From NCBI GenBank assembly GCA_004552615.1, contig SFNZ01000107.1, positions 1-6,423 of the forward strand: a DNA stretch of 6,423 nucleotides, written 5' to 3'. The first letter of the stretch is position 1; every line of letters starts with the position of its first letter. Origin of the DNA: Bacteroidales bacterium. Lineage in GTDB: Bacteria > Bacteroidota > Bacteroidia > Bacteroidales > UBA932. Position numbers and translations under genes: made by a program. Below, in pieces: positions 1-6,235 of this stretch. The notes below the pieces were generated by a model, which was not told where the DNA came from, made no database searches, and saw only the letters and a list, made by a program, of their open reading frames with translations.

Positions 1-873
1 TGAGACGATGCCCTTACATAATTTTGCATTTGTAGCACCAAATCCTTGTTGATTCCAATAGGACTTCATTAAAGCATATGCCAATTCCTTATCAGTTATT
101 TGGGTTCCTTGCTTTCCAATCCTACTGAACAACAAATCCAAATCCTCACGAGTATCAATTATTATAGCAGGTATCGAATATTGGTTTGGGCCAGTATCCT
201 TTAGAATTGAAACTGCAGAAAGAATCGTCTTAAATTTCTCTTCATCAAGAGTTTGAACCTTTGCCAAATATCTTTCTCCCCATTTTGGAGCGGTTTCAGA
301 TAATTTTTTGCACTTTTCCTTTATAGCATCAGATCCTTCTGAGGTCAGAAAAAACTCAAGAGGAACTGGAAGAACGTTTTCTCCAGCAGGTCCGAAATTC
401 AGTATGTTCCATGAGCTTTTTTGAGAGCCCGGGGTCTCTCCAGCTTTTCTTATTGAACCATTTCTAATCTCAGCCTCATAAACACTCCCATCCAACTTGT
501 ACCCCCAAGGATGCGCTCTACTTGTGACACGAATAGCATACTTGCGATCTTTAAGTGTTTCTGCATTCAAGTCAATCCAAACAACACAATCTGATTTATC
601 ACTTACCTCTGAAAAGGCAGAAATAATGGCACTGACACGCTGTTGTCCATCTATAATCTCCCCTTTAGGAGCATCCTGGGATATATCTTGCGACAATACT
701 ATCAGAGTCCCGATAGGGAAATTACGGAATAATGAGTCCCACAATAGTTCTATCTGATGTGGTTTCCACACAGAACCTCGCTGAAGTTGCGGGATTGACA
801 GAAGACTCTTATCCGACTCTTTCAGATTACATTTACCTATCTCAAATACATTATACGAAACCACTCTATTCAT
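1..873 (-). CDS. DUF262 (GmrS/ParB-like) protein, 3' end outside window
   Basis: The first 291 residues are visible and the frame is open to the left edge, so the C-terminus is missing. DUF262 proteins have a ParB/sulfiredoxin-like fold; the family includes the N-terminal half of the GmrSD modification-dependent restriction enzymes. Visible motifs are IPQLQRGSVWKPHQIE at residues 27-42 (the family's IPxYQRxYVW element), PIGTL at 53-57, the hallmark IIDGQQR at 73-79, HPWGY at about 121-125, and LFSRIGKQGTQITDKEL at 248-264, matching the family pattern FxRxNxxGxxLs. The ATG at 873 is chosen because in-frame stops lie at 951 and 946 and it is the first ATG after them, shortly before the conserved core. 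No Shine-Dalgarno is evident. The gene is AT-rich (about 37% GC in bases 1-120) compared with the neighbouring exonuclease. Whether a DUF1524/HNH nuclease half follows cannot be seen. The family call is firm; a restriction role is inference. Confidence 0.9.
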   Translation of the reverse strand, partial: MNRVVSYNVFEIGKCNLKESDKSLLSIPQLQRGSVWKPHQIELLWDSLFRNFPIGTLIVLSQDISQDAPKGEIIDGQQRVSAIISAFSEVSDKSDCVVWIDLNAETLKDRKYAIRVTSRAHPWGYKLDGSVYEAEIRNGSIRKAGETPGSQKSSWNILNFGPAGENVLPVPLEFFLTSEGSDAIKEKCKKLSETAPKWGERYLAKVQTLDEEKFKTILSAVSILKDTGPNQYSIPAIIIDTREDLDLLFSRIGKQGTQITDKELAYALMKSYWNQQGFGATNAKLCKGIVS

Positions 874-987
874 ATACTTACTATGGTTTAAATGTTCACA
901 AAAAATACAAATCCTGCATCCGTCAGCCAGTTCTCCAAACCCCGACTATCATCGATAGATGTTGTATTGATAAAACTGTCTCGATTC

Positions 988-1003
988 ATAGACTTTCGCC
1001 TAT
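988..1003 (-). other. GAAA-capped hairpin spanning the exonuclease stop codon
   Basis: Read on the minus strand, ATAGGC-GAAA-GTCTAT forms a six-pair stem (one G·U pair) closed by a GNRA-type GAAA loop, and it includes the TAG stop of the exonuclease. The nearest T-run (TTTT) comes about ten bases after the stem, so it is a poor match to an intrinsic terminator. It could be a weak terminator, a 3'-end stabiliser, or chance. Confidence 0.25.
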
Positions 1004-1494
1004 AGTATTTTCATCGCGATTGCCGCGCAGGCCTCTGCGTCAGCGAGGGCATGGTGGTGGTCCTGGAGGTCGTAGCCGCAGGCGGCAGCGACGGTGGGGA
1101 GACGGTGGTTGGGCAGGAGGCGGCCGAAATGGCTGCGGGAGGCGGCAAGGGTGTCGTGGAACTCGTAGTCCGGGTAGTCCATACGATATACCTGGAAAGC
1201 GGCTTTGAGACAACCCTCGTCGAAACCGGAGTTGTGCGCCACGAGCGGCAGCCCCTCTATGAGCGGCTCGACTTTCTCCCACACACATGGAAACACCGGA
1301 GCATCCTCGGTGTCATCAGGACCCAGCCCGTGGACCTGCTGGCAGAACCACTGGTAATATTCCGGTTCCGGATGTATCAGGCTGTAGAATGAATCGACTA
1401 TCTGCCCGTCACGTACAATGACCACTCCCACGGAGCATACGCTGGACGGCTCCTCATTGGCTGTCTCGAAGTCAATCGCTGCAAAATTTTTCAT
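1000..1494 (-). CDS. DEDDh-family 3'-5' exonuclease (DnaQ/epsilon-like)
   Basis: A 164-residue stand-alone exonuclease domain of the DnaQ/RNase T superfamily, which removes 3' nucleotides from DNA or RNA by two-metal catalysis. All catalytic positions are present: motif ExoI with D8 and E10 in FAAIDFETAN, ExoII with D92 in VAHNSGFDEG, and ExoIII with H147 and D152 in HHALADAEACA (the HxxxxD spacing of the DEDDh type). There are no extra domains and no polymerase-binding tail, so it is more likely an accessory exonuclease than the replicative proofreading subunit. Its ATG overlaps the TGA of the WYL gene (ATGA, 1494-1491), indicating translational coupling and probably co-transcription. It is GC-rich at its 3' end (70% in bases 1021-1080). 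The substrate (single-strand DNA, duplex ends, RNA or oligonucleotides) cannot be told from the sequence. Confidence 0.93.
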   Translation of the reverse strand: MKNFAAIDFETANEEPSSVCSVGVVIVRDGQIVDSFYSLIHPEPEYYQWFCQQVHGLGPDDTEDAPVFPCVWEKVEPLIEGLPLVAHNSGFDEGCLKAAFQVYRMDYPDYEFHDTLAASRSHFGRLLPNHRLPTVAAACGYDLQDHHHALADAEACAAIAMKIL

Positions 1495-2381
1495 TTCCTG
1501 CTGTAGATTTTCACCATTCCCGATGCTATGCCGGCAATCTCGTCGCGCAGGCTTTCCGGCGCGAGGACCTCGACATCTTTCCCGTGAGAGAGTATCTCCT
1601 GGATAAAGTCCAATGTAGGGGATATGAAATATGAGAAGACCGGATATCCGTCCACCGGCTCCAACTCCTTCTGGCTGTGATGGACAGGAAGGGTACGGAA
1701 ATAATTGGCCTGGTACGGGTCGACCTTGATGGTCACTTCCACAGGTTCATAGCCTATGATTATCCCGAAATATCCGCTGAAGTAACTCTCCGCGTCGAAA
1801 TCCTCCGGAATCTCGTAAGGCTCATCCAGTTCTTCCATGTCCACGAACCGGTCGAGGGCATATACTCGCATCCCCCTATTGCTGTTTCCGAGCATGTACC
1901 ATCTCTTCCGGAAATACTTCACGCAGTATGCCCGGACCGGGAAACTGCTTGCTTCCTGATTGTAGAAACTCTTGTAAGTCAAGCTGATAGTACGGCCTGC
2001 CCGCATTGCGCTGATGACCTCCGTCAGGAATTTCTCACCGGACGGGGCCTTCTCGACCAGAATGCGGTTCTTCATGTCGGCATTTTCCTGCAGGACATTG
2101 TTGAGACAGAGGGTGTGGAGCATCCACTTGGCCGTACTGTCCCCGTCCATGTCAGAAGCTGACAGGTAAAATCCCAATGACCTGTCGTTCTTGATCTCGA
2201 TTCCGAAGATGTCGAAGATGGCATCCCTGTGGTTGAAGAATGTCCTTTCTGAAAGAGGGCTCCGTGTTTCGTTCAGAGGGCTCTTCTGCCATTCTTTGCT
2301 TATATCCTTGAGAGAGATGTAGCCTCTCCTGCTGATGAGGTCAATCAGCCAGATGTACCGTTTGAAGAAATTCTTTGCCAT
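1491..2381 (-). CDS. WYL-domain transcriptional regulator
   Basis: A 296-residue protein with the three-part layout of WYL regulators. Residues 1-75 form a helix-turn-helix region (ISLKDISKEWQ, then LSERTFFNHRDAI as the likely recognition helix). Residues about 115-185 form the WYL domain, with the diagnostic KRWYMLGNSNRG at 159-170 and YALDRF at 174-179 (equivalent to the family's FRLDRI). Residues about 209-295 form a WCX-type C-terminal extension. WYL domains sense ligands, often nucleotides or nucleic acids, and many control defence loci such as BREX and CBASS. The gene ends in a 4-bp overlap with the exonuclease and begins 97 bp after the ATPase gene. That gap contains a cluster of 9-10-bp spaced repeats over a possible -7 box, which suggests autoregulation. 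The ATG is supported by the immediate start of the HTH and the absence of coding-like sequence upstream. Confidence 0.93.
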   Translation of the reverse strand: MAKNFFKRYIWLIDLISRRGYISLKDISKEWQKSPLNETRSPLSERTFFNHRDAIFDIFGIEIKNDRSLGFYLSASDMDGDSTAKWMLHTLCLNNVLQENADMKNRILVEKAPSGEKFLTEVISAMRAGRTISLTYKSFYNQEASSFPVRAYCVKYFRKRWYMLGNSNRGMRVYALDRFVDMEELDEPYEIPEDFDAESYFSGYFGIIIGYEPVEVTIKVDPYQANYFRTLPVHHSQKELEPVDGYPVFSYFISPTLDFIQEILSHGKDVEVLAPESLRDEIAGIASGMVKIYSRK

Positions 2382-2403
2382 GCTGATATTTGTTTATTCA
2401 AGT

Positions 2404-2448
2404 TTCGCAAGTCGCAAATTGCTGCAAATTGCTGCGAATGCTGCGAAT
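2404..2448 (-). repeat. Phased short repeats upstream of the WYL gene (candidate operator)
   Basis: On the plus strand, TCGCAA occurs at 2405 and 2412, TGCAAATT at 2423, and TGCGAAT at 2433 and 2442. The last four copies are spaced 11, 10 and 9 bases, about one helical turn. The cluster is bounded by TTCGCA (2404-2409) and its complement TGCGAA (2442-2447), with a small dyad TTGC-T-GCAA at 2419-2427. It lies 23-67 bases before the WYL start codon. Repeated half-sites on one face of the helix next to a regulator gene fit an autoregulatory operator; binding by this WYL protein is inferred. Confidence 0.55.
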
Positions 2449-2451
2449 ATA
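2444..2451 (-). promoter_or_regulatory. Possible -7 box for the WYL-exonuclease pair
   Basis: Read on the minus strand, TATATTCG matches seven of eight positions of the Bacteroidota -7 consensus TAnnTTTG. It overlaps the most upstream repeat of the candidate operator, so occupancy of the repeats would be expected to interfere with it. No convincing TTTG -33 element is seen at the usual distance. The pair could instead be transcribed from the ATPase promoter. Confidence 0.3.
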
Positions 2452-2478
2452 GCGATTTATACTGAAAAAATATGGCAG

Positions 2479-4563
2479 TTAGAAGCCGATTTTCCTGGTT
2501 GCAGCACTGCGGCCCATCCGTTCCTCGCCGCAAAGGCGGTCAATCGCGTCGAAATCCGGGGCGGTACCTTCCAGCACCTCCTGCATCGTGGCCTTGCGGA
2601 CGATATTGTCAATCTCACCTCTGCTGAAATCGTAAGCCTCGGAAAGACGTACCGCATCTCCTCCGCTCAACGACGGAAGCTTGTCCATCCATATATGGCT
2701 CCTGGCTTCGACAGACGGCTTCTCGAGCTTGATCTTGAAGAGGAAACGGCGTTCGAAAGCCGAATCGAGATTGGTCGCAAGATTGGTCGTAGCAACGAGT
2801 ATTCCGTCGAGTTTCTCCATCTCCTCGAGCAGGATGTTCTGGATGGTGTTCTCAGTCTGGTCCACGCTGGATCCCCTGCTGATGTCCTTCCTTTTGGAGA
2901 AAAGGCCGTCGGCTTCGTTGAACAGCAATATCGGCTTGATCTTGCTGCGCTTGCACTGGTTGCGGTAACGGGTGAAAATCTCTTTCACGATCTTCTCGCT
3001 CTCACCGTACCACATGCTCTTCGACGCGCTCAGGTCCACGTGGACGATGTCCCTTCCGGTTTCCCTCGCCCATTGCATCACGGACTCGGTCTTGCCTGTT
3101 CCGGGAGCCCCGTAAAGCAGAACGGCAATGCCCTTGGAGAGGCCTTTCGCACTGAGCCGGTCAACGAGGCGCTCATAATTCTCCTGCTGGAGCGAATCTC
3201 CAACCATGGAGAGCTGGCGCTCCTGGCTCTCAGAGAAATACAATTGTTTCCTGACAATATCACCGCAATGGATCAGGTTCTTCGAATCGACCTTCTCCAT
3301 AAATATCGCGGCGTCCTCCTCGAAATAGAGTTCCTTGCCCTTGTCCGTCAGTACCAATGTCGTATATTCCCCGAATATCGAACTCTCGCTGCGCATCTCC
3401 ACCAGGTCCAAACGCTGGAGTTCATGCTTTTCGTCCTTGAACTCATTGAGTTTGAAGACACTCTTGTTTATCGGGAACAGGATCCTGAGCTCCCTCGACA
3501 GGTTGATTCCGCCCGGACAGGCTTCGCATACGAGATAGAAGAGTACCCTGTCCTCCACGCCCGGAATGACGTCAGCTGTCTTCCGGATGCAGGAAAGGTG
3601 CGAATTGCTTGCCTCCAGCTTGGTCAGGCATCTTGTCAGCTTCAATATGCTCAGTTCCTCGTCGGAATCATACTTGGAAGAATCGTGGAAGAACGCACGG
3701 ACCTTCTTGGCAAAGCTGTACCGGTTCCTGCAGTCGAACCTCTCGCCGAACGACACGTAGTCATTTTCGAGAAGAATCTTCTGCCCTTTCTCGGAAAGCG
3801 TCATCTCGCTGCGGTCGTCGTTGACCTCAACCAGAGATGTGCCGATCAGCGGGCTCGACCCGTCCAGAAGCTTGCGGCGCTGCGAGAAACGGGCACCGAA
3901 AGACTCATACATATCATTGAAAGTGGAGTCGATATTGGAATTGTGTCCGTTGTAGAAGTCATAGCACACTTCGTAGAAAAGCACCCTGTCCGACATCTCC
4001 GGCAATTCCTCTTTGGCCCGGCAGACGAAAGTCATGTCAGCATTGGTGGTCTCCAGGTCGGAGGCCAGCTGCATAAGACCGAGAAATGACACGTCGTCAT
4101 CCTGCACGGCTCCGTCAACCAGCCTGCAGAAATCGTAACGGTCGAATTCCGGCTTCGTGATTTTCAGATCTGACAGGGACGGGAGACGGTTATCGAGCAA
4201 TCCGTTCAATATAAGTGACGGCACACGGAAACTTTGCGACGAGATATCGCATTCATTGCTGTTCCAGATGGAAATCATCCCCCTGGCAAGAAGGCTGCGG
4301 ACCGCAGGGATATATTCCATTATATCCAGATGCGCGCAATCGAAATACCGCGCCATGTCTTCCAGGTCGCAAGGGCGGCCTCCGCAAGATTTGTCAAATA
4401 TCGCTGTGAATACTATCGCCTCATCCCGTCCTTCAAGACTGAGCCTCTGGGAAAGGGCAGCCAAATCCGCTGTAATCTCCTTTCCTCCAAGTCGTTGAAG
4501 CTTGCTCTCGCGCAGTTTGGATGCGCAGGCCTTGATAAGTTGAATGATTGTTCGTGCCACCAT
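2479..4563 (-). CDS. AAA+ ATPase with three N-terminal winged-helix-like repeats
   Basis: A 694-residue protein with a C-terminal classical AAA-type ATPase core (about 475-680). Walker A is GAPGTGKT at 485-492. The pore-loop-like MWYGESEK at 517-524 has aromatic residues where substrate-threading AAA proteins have them. Walker B is ILLFNEAD at 545-552, with Asn at 549 instead of the usual Asp but the catalytic Glu 550 kept. Sensor 1 is ATTN at 591-594, the arginine-finger region is FERRF at 603-607, and sensor 2 is SRGEIDNI at 647-654. The first 430 residues hold three related modules (about 30-125, 157-270 and 303-420). The second and third align without gaps over 48 residues at 16 identities, share DRVLFYxVC, and end in winged-helix-type LSEKG and LTDKG segments. 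It probably remodels a protein or nucleoprotein target through these adaptor domains. It is the first gene of the minus-strand cluster. The molecular target is unknown. Confidence 0.9.
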   Translation of the reverse strand: MVARTIIQLIKACASKLRESKLQRLGGKEITADLAALSQRLSLEGRDEAIVFTAIFDKSCGGRPCDLEDMARYFDCAHLDIMEYIPAVRSLLARGMISIWNSNECDISSQSFRVPSLILNGLLDNRLPSLSDLKITKPEFDRYDFCRLVDGAVQDDDVSFLGLMQLASDLETTNADMTFVCRAKEELPEMSDRVLFYEVCYDFYNGHNSNIDSTFNDMYESFGARFSQRRKLLDGSSPLIGTSLVEVNDDRSEMTLSEKGQKILLENDYVSFGERFDCRNRYSFAKKVRAFFHDSSKYDSDEELSILKLTRCLTKLEASNSHLSCIRKTADVIPGVEDRVLFYLVCEACPGGINLSRELRILFPINKSVFKLNEFKDEKHELQRLDLVEMRSESSIFGEYTTLVLTDKGKELYFEEDAAIFMEKVDSKNLIHCGDIVRKQLYFSESQERQLSMVGDSLQQENYERLVDRLSAKGLSKGIAVLLYGAPGTGKTESVMQWARETGRDIVHVDLSASKSMWYGESEKIVKEIFTRYRNQCKRSKIKPILLFNEADGLFSKRKDISRGSSVDQTENTIQNILLEEMEKLDGILVATTNLATNLDSAFERRFLFKIKLEKPSVEARSHIWMDKLPSLSGGDAVRLSEAYDFSRGEIDNIVRKATMQEVLEGTAPDFDAIDRLCGEERMGRSAATRKIGF

Positions 4564-4583
4564 ATTATTTCAATTTATTGGCA

Positions 4584-4591
4584 CAAAGCTA
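4584..4591 (-). promoter_or_regulatory. -7 box for the AAA+ ATPase gene
   Basis: Read on the minus strand, TAGCTTTG is a perfect match to the Bacteroidota TAnnTTTG consensus, ending 20 bases before the ATG at 4563. This would give a short leader. No clear TTTG -33 element is seen at the standard spacing, so the call rests on the -7 match and its position. Confidence 0.5.
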
Positions 4592-4670
4592 CGATATCTC
4601 AATGCAGAAATGTGGCAGCTTAGAATTCACACTGAATGTCCAGAATTGGAACAACCTGACGAAAAATGTG

Positions 4671-4678
4671 TAAATTTG
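4671..4678 (+). promoter_or_regulatory. -7 box for the lipoprotein operon
   Basis: TAAATTTG is a perfect TAnnTTTG match ending 27 bases before the ATG at 4706. ATTG at 4645-4648 is a possible degenerate -33 element, with a slightly long spacing of 22 bases. Together with the opposing box at 4584-4591 it makes the 142-bp interval 4564-4705 a divergent promoter region. Confidence 0.55.
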
Positions 4679-4705
4679 CGATTTGGGACAGAAAACGGAA
4701 ACCTG

Positions 4706-4918
4706 ATGACAAAAAAACGTAAAATAATAACAGTTTTTGCTGCCGTTGCCGCAGGGGTTGCAGCCGTCGGATGCGGTTTTGACAAATACCCTCCAAAGAC
4801 GGACGACGCGGCAAAGGAGTATGTCAAACCCAAGGGATCAATACCTACCCAGGAGGAGAAAGACATTGTCAATGCTGCCAGGGCAGAATACGAACAGGCC
4901 GTGAAAGCGGCAGAATAA
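4706..4918 (+). CDS. Small lipoprotein, 70 residues
   Basis: The start is set at 4706, not at upstream in-frame ATGs such as 4544, because it gives a complete type II signal peptide: basic MTKKRK, a hydrophobic stretch IITVFAAVAAGVAA, and a lipobox-like AVGC with the lipidated Cys at residue 23. The longer versions would run through the promoter and into the divergent ATPase gene. The mature part is only 47 residues: a proline- and charge-rich linker (KYPPKTDDAAK) followed by a predicted helix from about 48 to 70 (TQEEKDIVNAARAEYEQAVK). The protein should be anchored in the envelope. I do not recognise a family. It lies 24 bases before the larger lipoprotein gene on the same strand, so co-transcription is likely. 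The -3 residue Ala is less usual than Leu for a lipobox. Confidence 0.8.
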   Translation: MTKKRKIITVFAAVAAGVAAVGCGFDKYPPKTDDAAKEYVKPKGSIPTQEEKDIVNAARAEYEQAVKAAE

Positions 4919-4942
4919 GAAACCTTAAAAAAACCTATTGTC

Positions 4943-6235
4943 ATGATCAAACGAATTTTAACCATCATTGCCGCAACAGCGGCGGCAATTTCCTCCGTAT
5001 CGTGCTCGGAGGACGCAAAGCCTACCGTGGAATTCGGGAAGAGCCTCTACACCATTTATTCCCATGGTGAAGCGGACGTGAAGATATATCTGAGCGAACC
5101 GGCACCGGCGACATTGTCAGTACCGTTAATCCTTGCAGGAAATGCCGAAGAAGGCACGGACTACACGATATCCTCTAAAACGGTCAGCATCGCTGCCGGC
5201 GAGACGGAAGGAACAGTAACTGTCTCAGACATCAGCCTAAGCGAAGAAAAACAGATAAGCCTGTCATTCACAGCCCCTTCCGGATATATAGCAGGGGTCA
5301 GGAACGTGGCGGTCGTGGCTCCTGACGCCCAGGAAGCTTTAGTTTACTCGTTCCAGTACCAGAAGGCCGACGTACTAGAGGGTTATGTAGCCAGGATCAA
5401 TATAACAGGAGCCGTTTCAGGCAGGGATGTCGTGACTTCCGAGGACATTGCCATACCGATATCAGTCAGCGGCGAAGGTTCAGGCGACATCGTGTTCATG
5501 CCGGAATCCAAAACTCAGCCTTTGGTATCACCTTGCGCCATACTGCCTGCAGGAGAGACCTCCGCAACCATCAGGTTCAAGGCAACCGACGGCTTCTCCG
5601 GAAGTTCAGCCGTTCTCCTGTCAGTGGACACCGACCAGGCCCCGAGGTTCATCCCGGGTGACAACGAGGGCATGATTCTGAATATCAAGGGCTTGCAGAC
5701 TCCGGGCAAACTCATCGGCACATGGGCATTCAAGGAGATTTATGACCTGGAGGAAATGGAACTGTGGTTCCTGGAAATGGAGGACGACCCGGACCTGCTT
5801 CCGACGCACAATGACGGTTTCACCCTCACATTCGCGAAGGAATCCGACGGCAGCATTTCCGTAACTCCTTCAGGATCGGGCGATTTCAACAATTTCTTCC
5901 GCAAGGCAACCGTTACTCTCACCTCACCTGTCAACATGACGGCAGGAGGATATCTCCTCGGGGATTATTCAACCAGCGAAAGCAACATGTTCATGGCAGA
6001 GGCCGGAATACCGGAGCAGATCAACACTTATTACAAACTATCGTCTGCAAACAGGGCATTCAGTTCCTCTTCGGAGGCCATCGGCCCGGCAACAGTGGTC
6101 TTCGCTCTCCTCGAAGACGGCCTCCACGTGGAATTCCGCGACTATGAGCAGCCTCCTTTCGGGGAAATGTGGTGGGACGGAACCAAATTCGACCCGGATA
6201 TGTTCGGGTTCGCCTCCCTCTTCGTTAAGAAATAG
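4943..6235 (+). CDS. Surface lipoprotein with two Calx-beta-like domains
   Basis: A 430-residue predicted outer-membrane lipoprotein. Residues 1-20 are a signal peptide (MIKRILTIIAATAAAISSVS) with a lipobox ending at Cys21. The following Ser-Glu-Asp matches the acidic lipoprotein export signal that directs Bacteroidota lipoproteins to the cell surface. Residues about 27-126 and 131-250 read as beta-sandwich modules resembling Calx-beta repeats: GTDYTISSKTVSIAAGETEG at 71-90, and CAILPAGETSATIRF at 198-212, share the PxGET/AGET turn before a strand. A third, beta-rich domain begins with GKLIGTW at 255-261 and ends with ASLFVKK at 424-430, reminiscent of lipocalin-like C-terminal domains of this phylum. 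No catalytic motif is seen. A binding or adhesion role at the surface is plausible but inferred. Its last 94 bases overlap an opposing frame that enters from the right. Confidence 0.88.
   Translation: MIKRILTIIAATAAAISSVSCSEDAKPTVEFGKSLYTIYSHGEADVKIYLSEPAPATLSVPLILAGNAEEGTDYTISSKTVSIAAGETEGTVTVSDISLSEEKQISLSFTAPSGYIAGVRNVAVVAPDAQEALVYSFQYQKADVLEGYVARINITGAVSGRDVVTSEDIAIPISVSGEGSGDIVFMPESKTQPLVSPCAILPAGETSATIRFKATDGFSGSSAVLLSVDTDQAPRFIPGDNEGMILNIKGLQTPGKLIGTWAFKEIYDLEEMELWFLEMEDDPDLLPTHNDGFTLTFAKESDGSISVTPSGSGDFNNFFRKATVTLTSPVNMTAGGYLLGDYSTSESNMFMAEAGIPEQINTYYKLSSANRAFSSSSEAIGPATVVFALLEDGLHVEFRDYEQPPFGEMWWDGTKFDPDMFGFASLFVKK

Noticed and set aside
1051..1160. G-rich stretch with many GG/GGG runs on the plus strand, possible G-quadruplex
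   Set aside because: The runs are mostly two G long and are explained by codon use of the GC-rich exonuclease C-terminus; nothing sets this apart as a conserved structure.
732..1208. Plus-strand open frame crossing the DUF262 start and the exonuclease
   Set aside because: It spans two real minus-strand genes and a gap, and becomes an Arg/Gly-rich low-complexity translation typical of an antisense frame through GC-rich coding DNA.
2335..4089. A 584-codon open frame on the plus strand
   Set aside because: It lies almost wholly antisense to the AAA+ ATPase, whose motifs are unmistakable. Its translation shows no domain-like motif, and it begins antisense to the WYL start and crosses the regulatory gap. 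It is a shadow of codon bias.
4544..4705. N-terminal extension of the small lipoprotein to the upstream ATG at 4544
   Set aside because: The extension would overlap the divergent ATPase start and the promoter region and would bury the signal peptide internally; the ATG at 4706 gives a proper lipoprotein signal.
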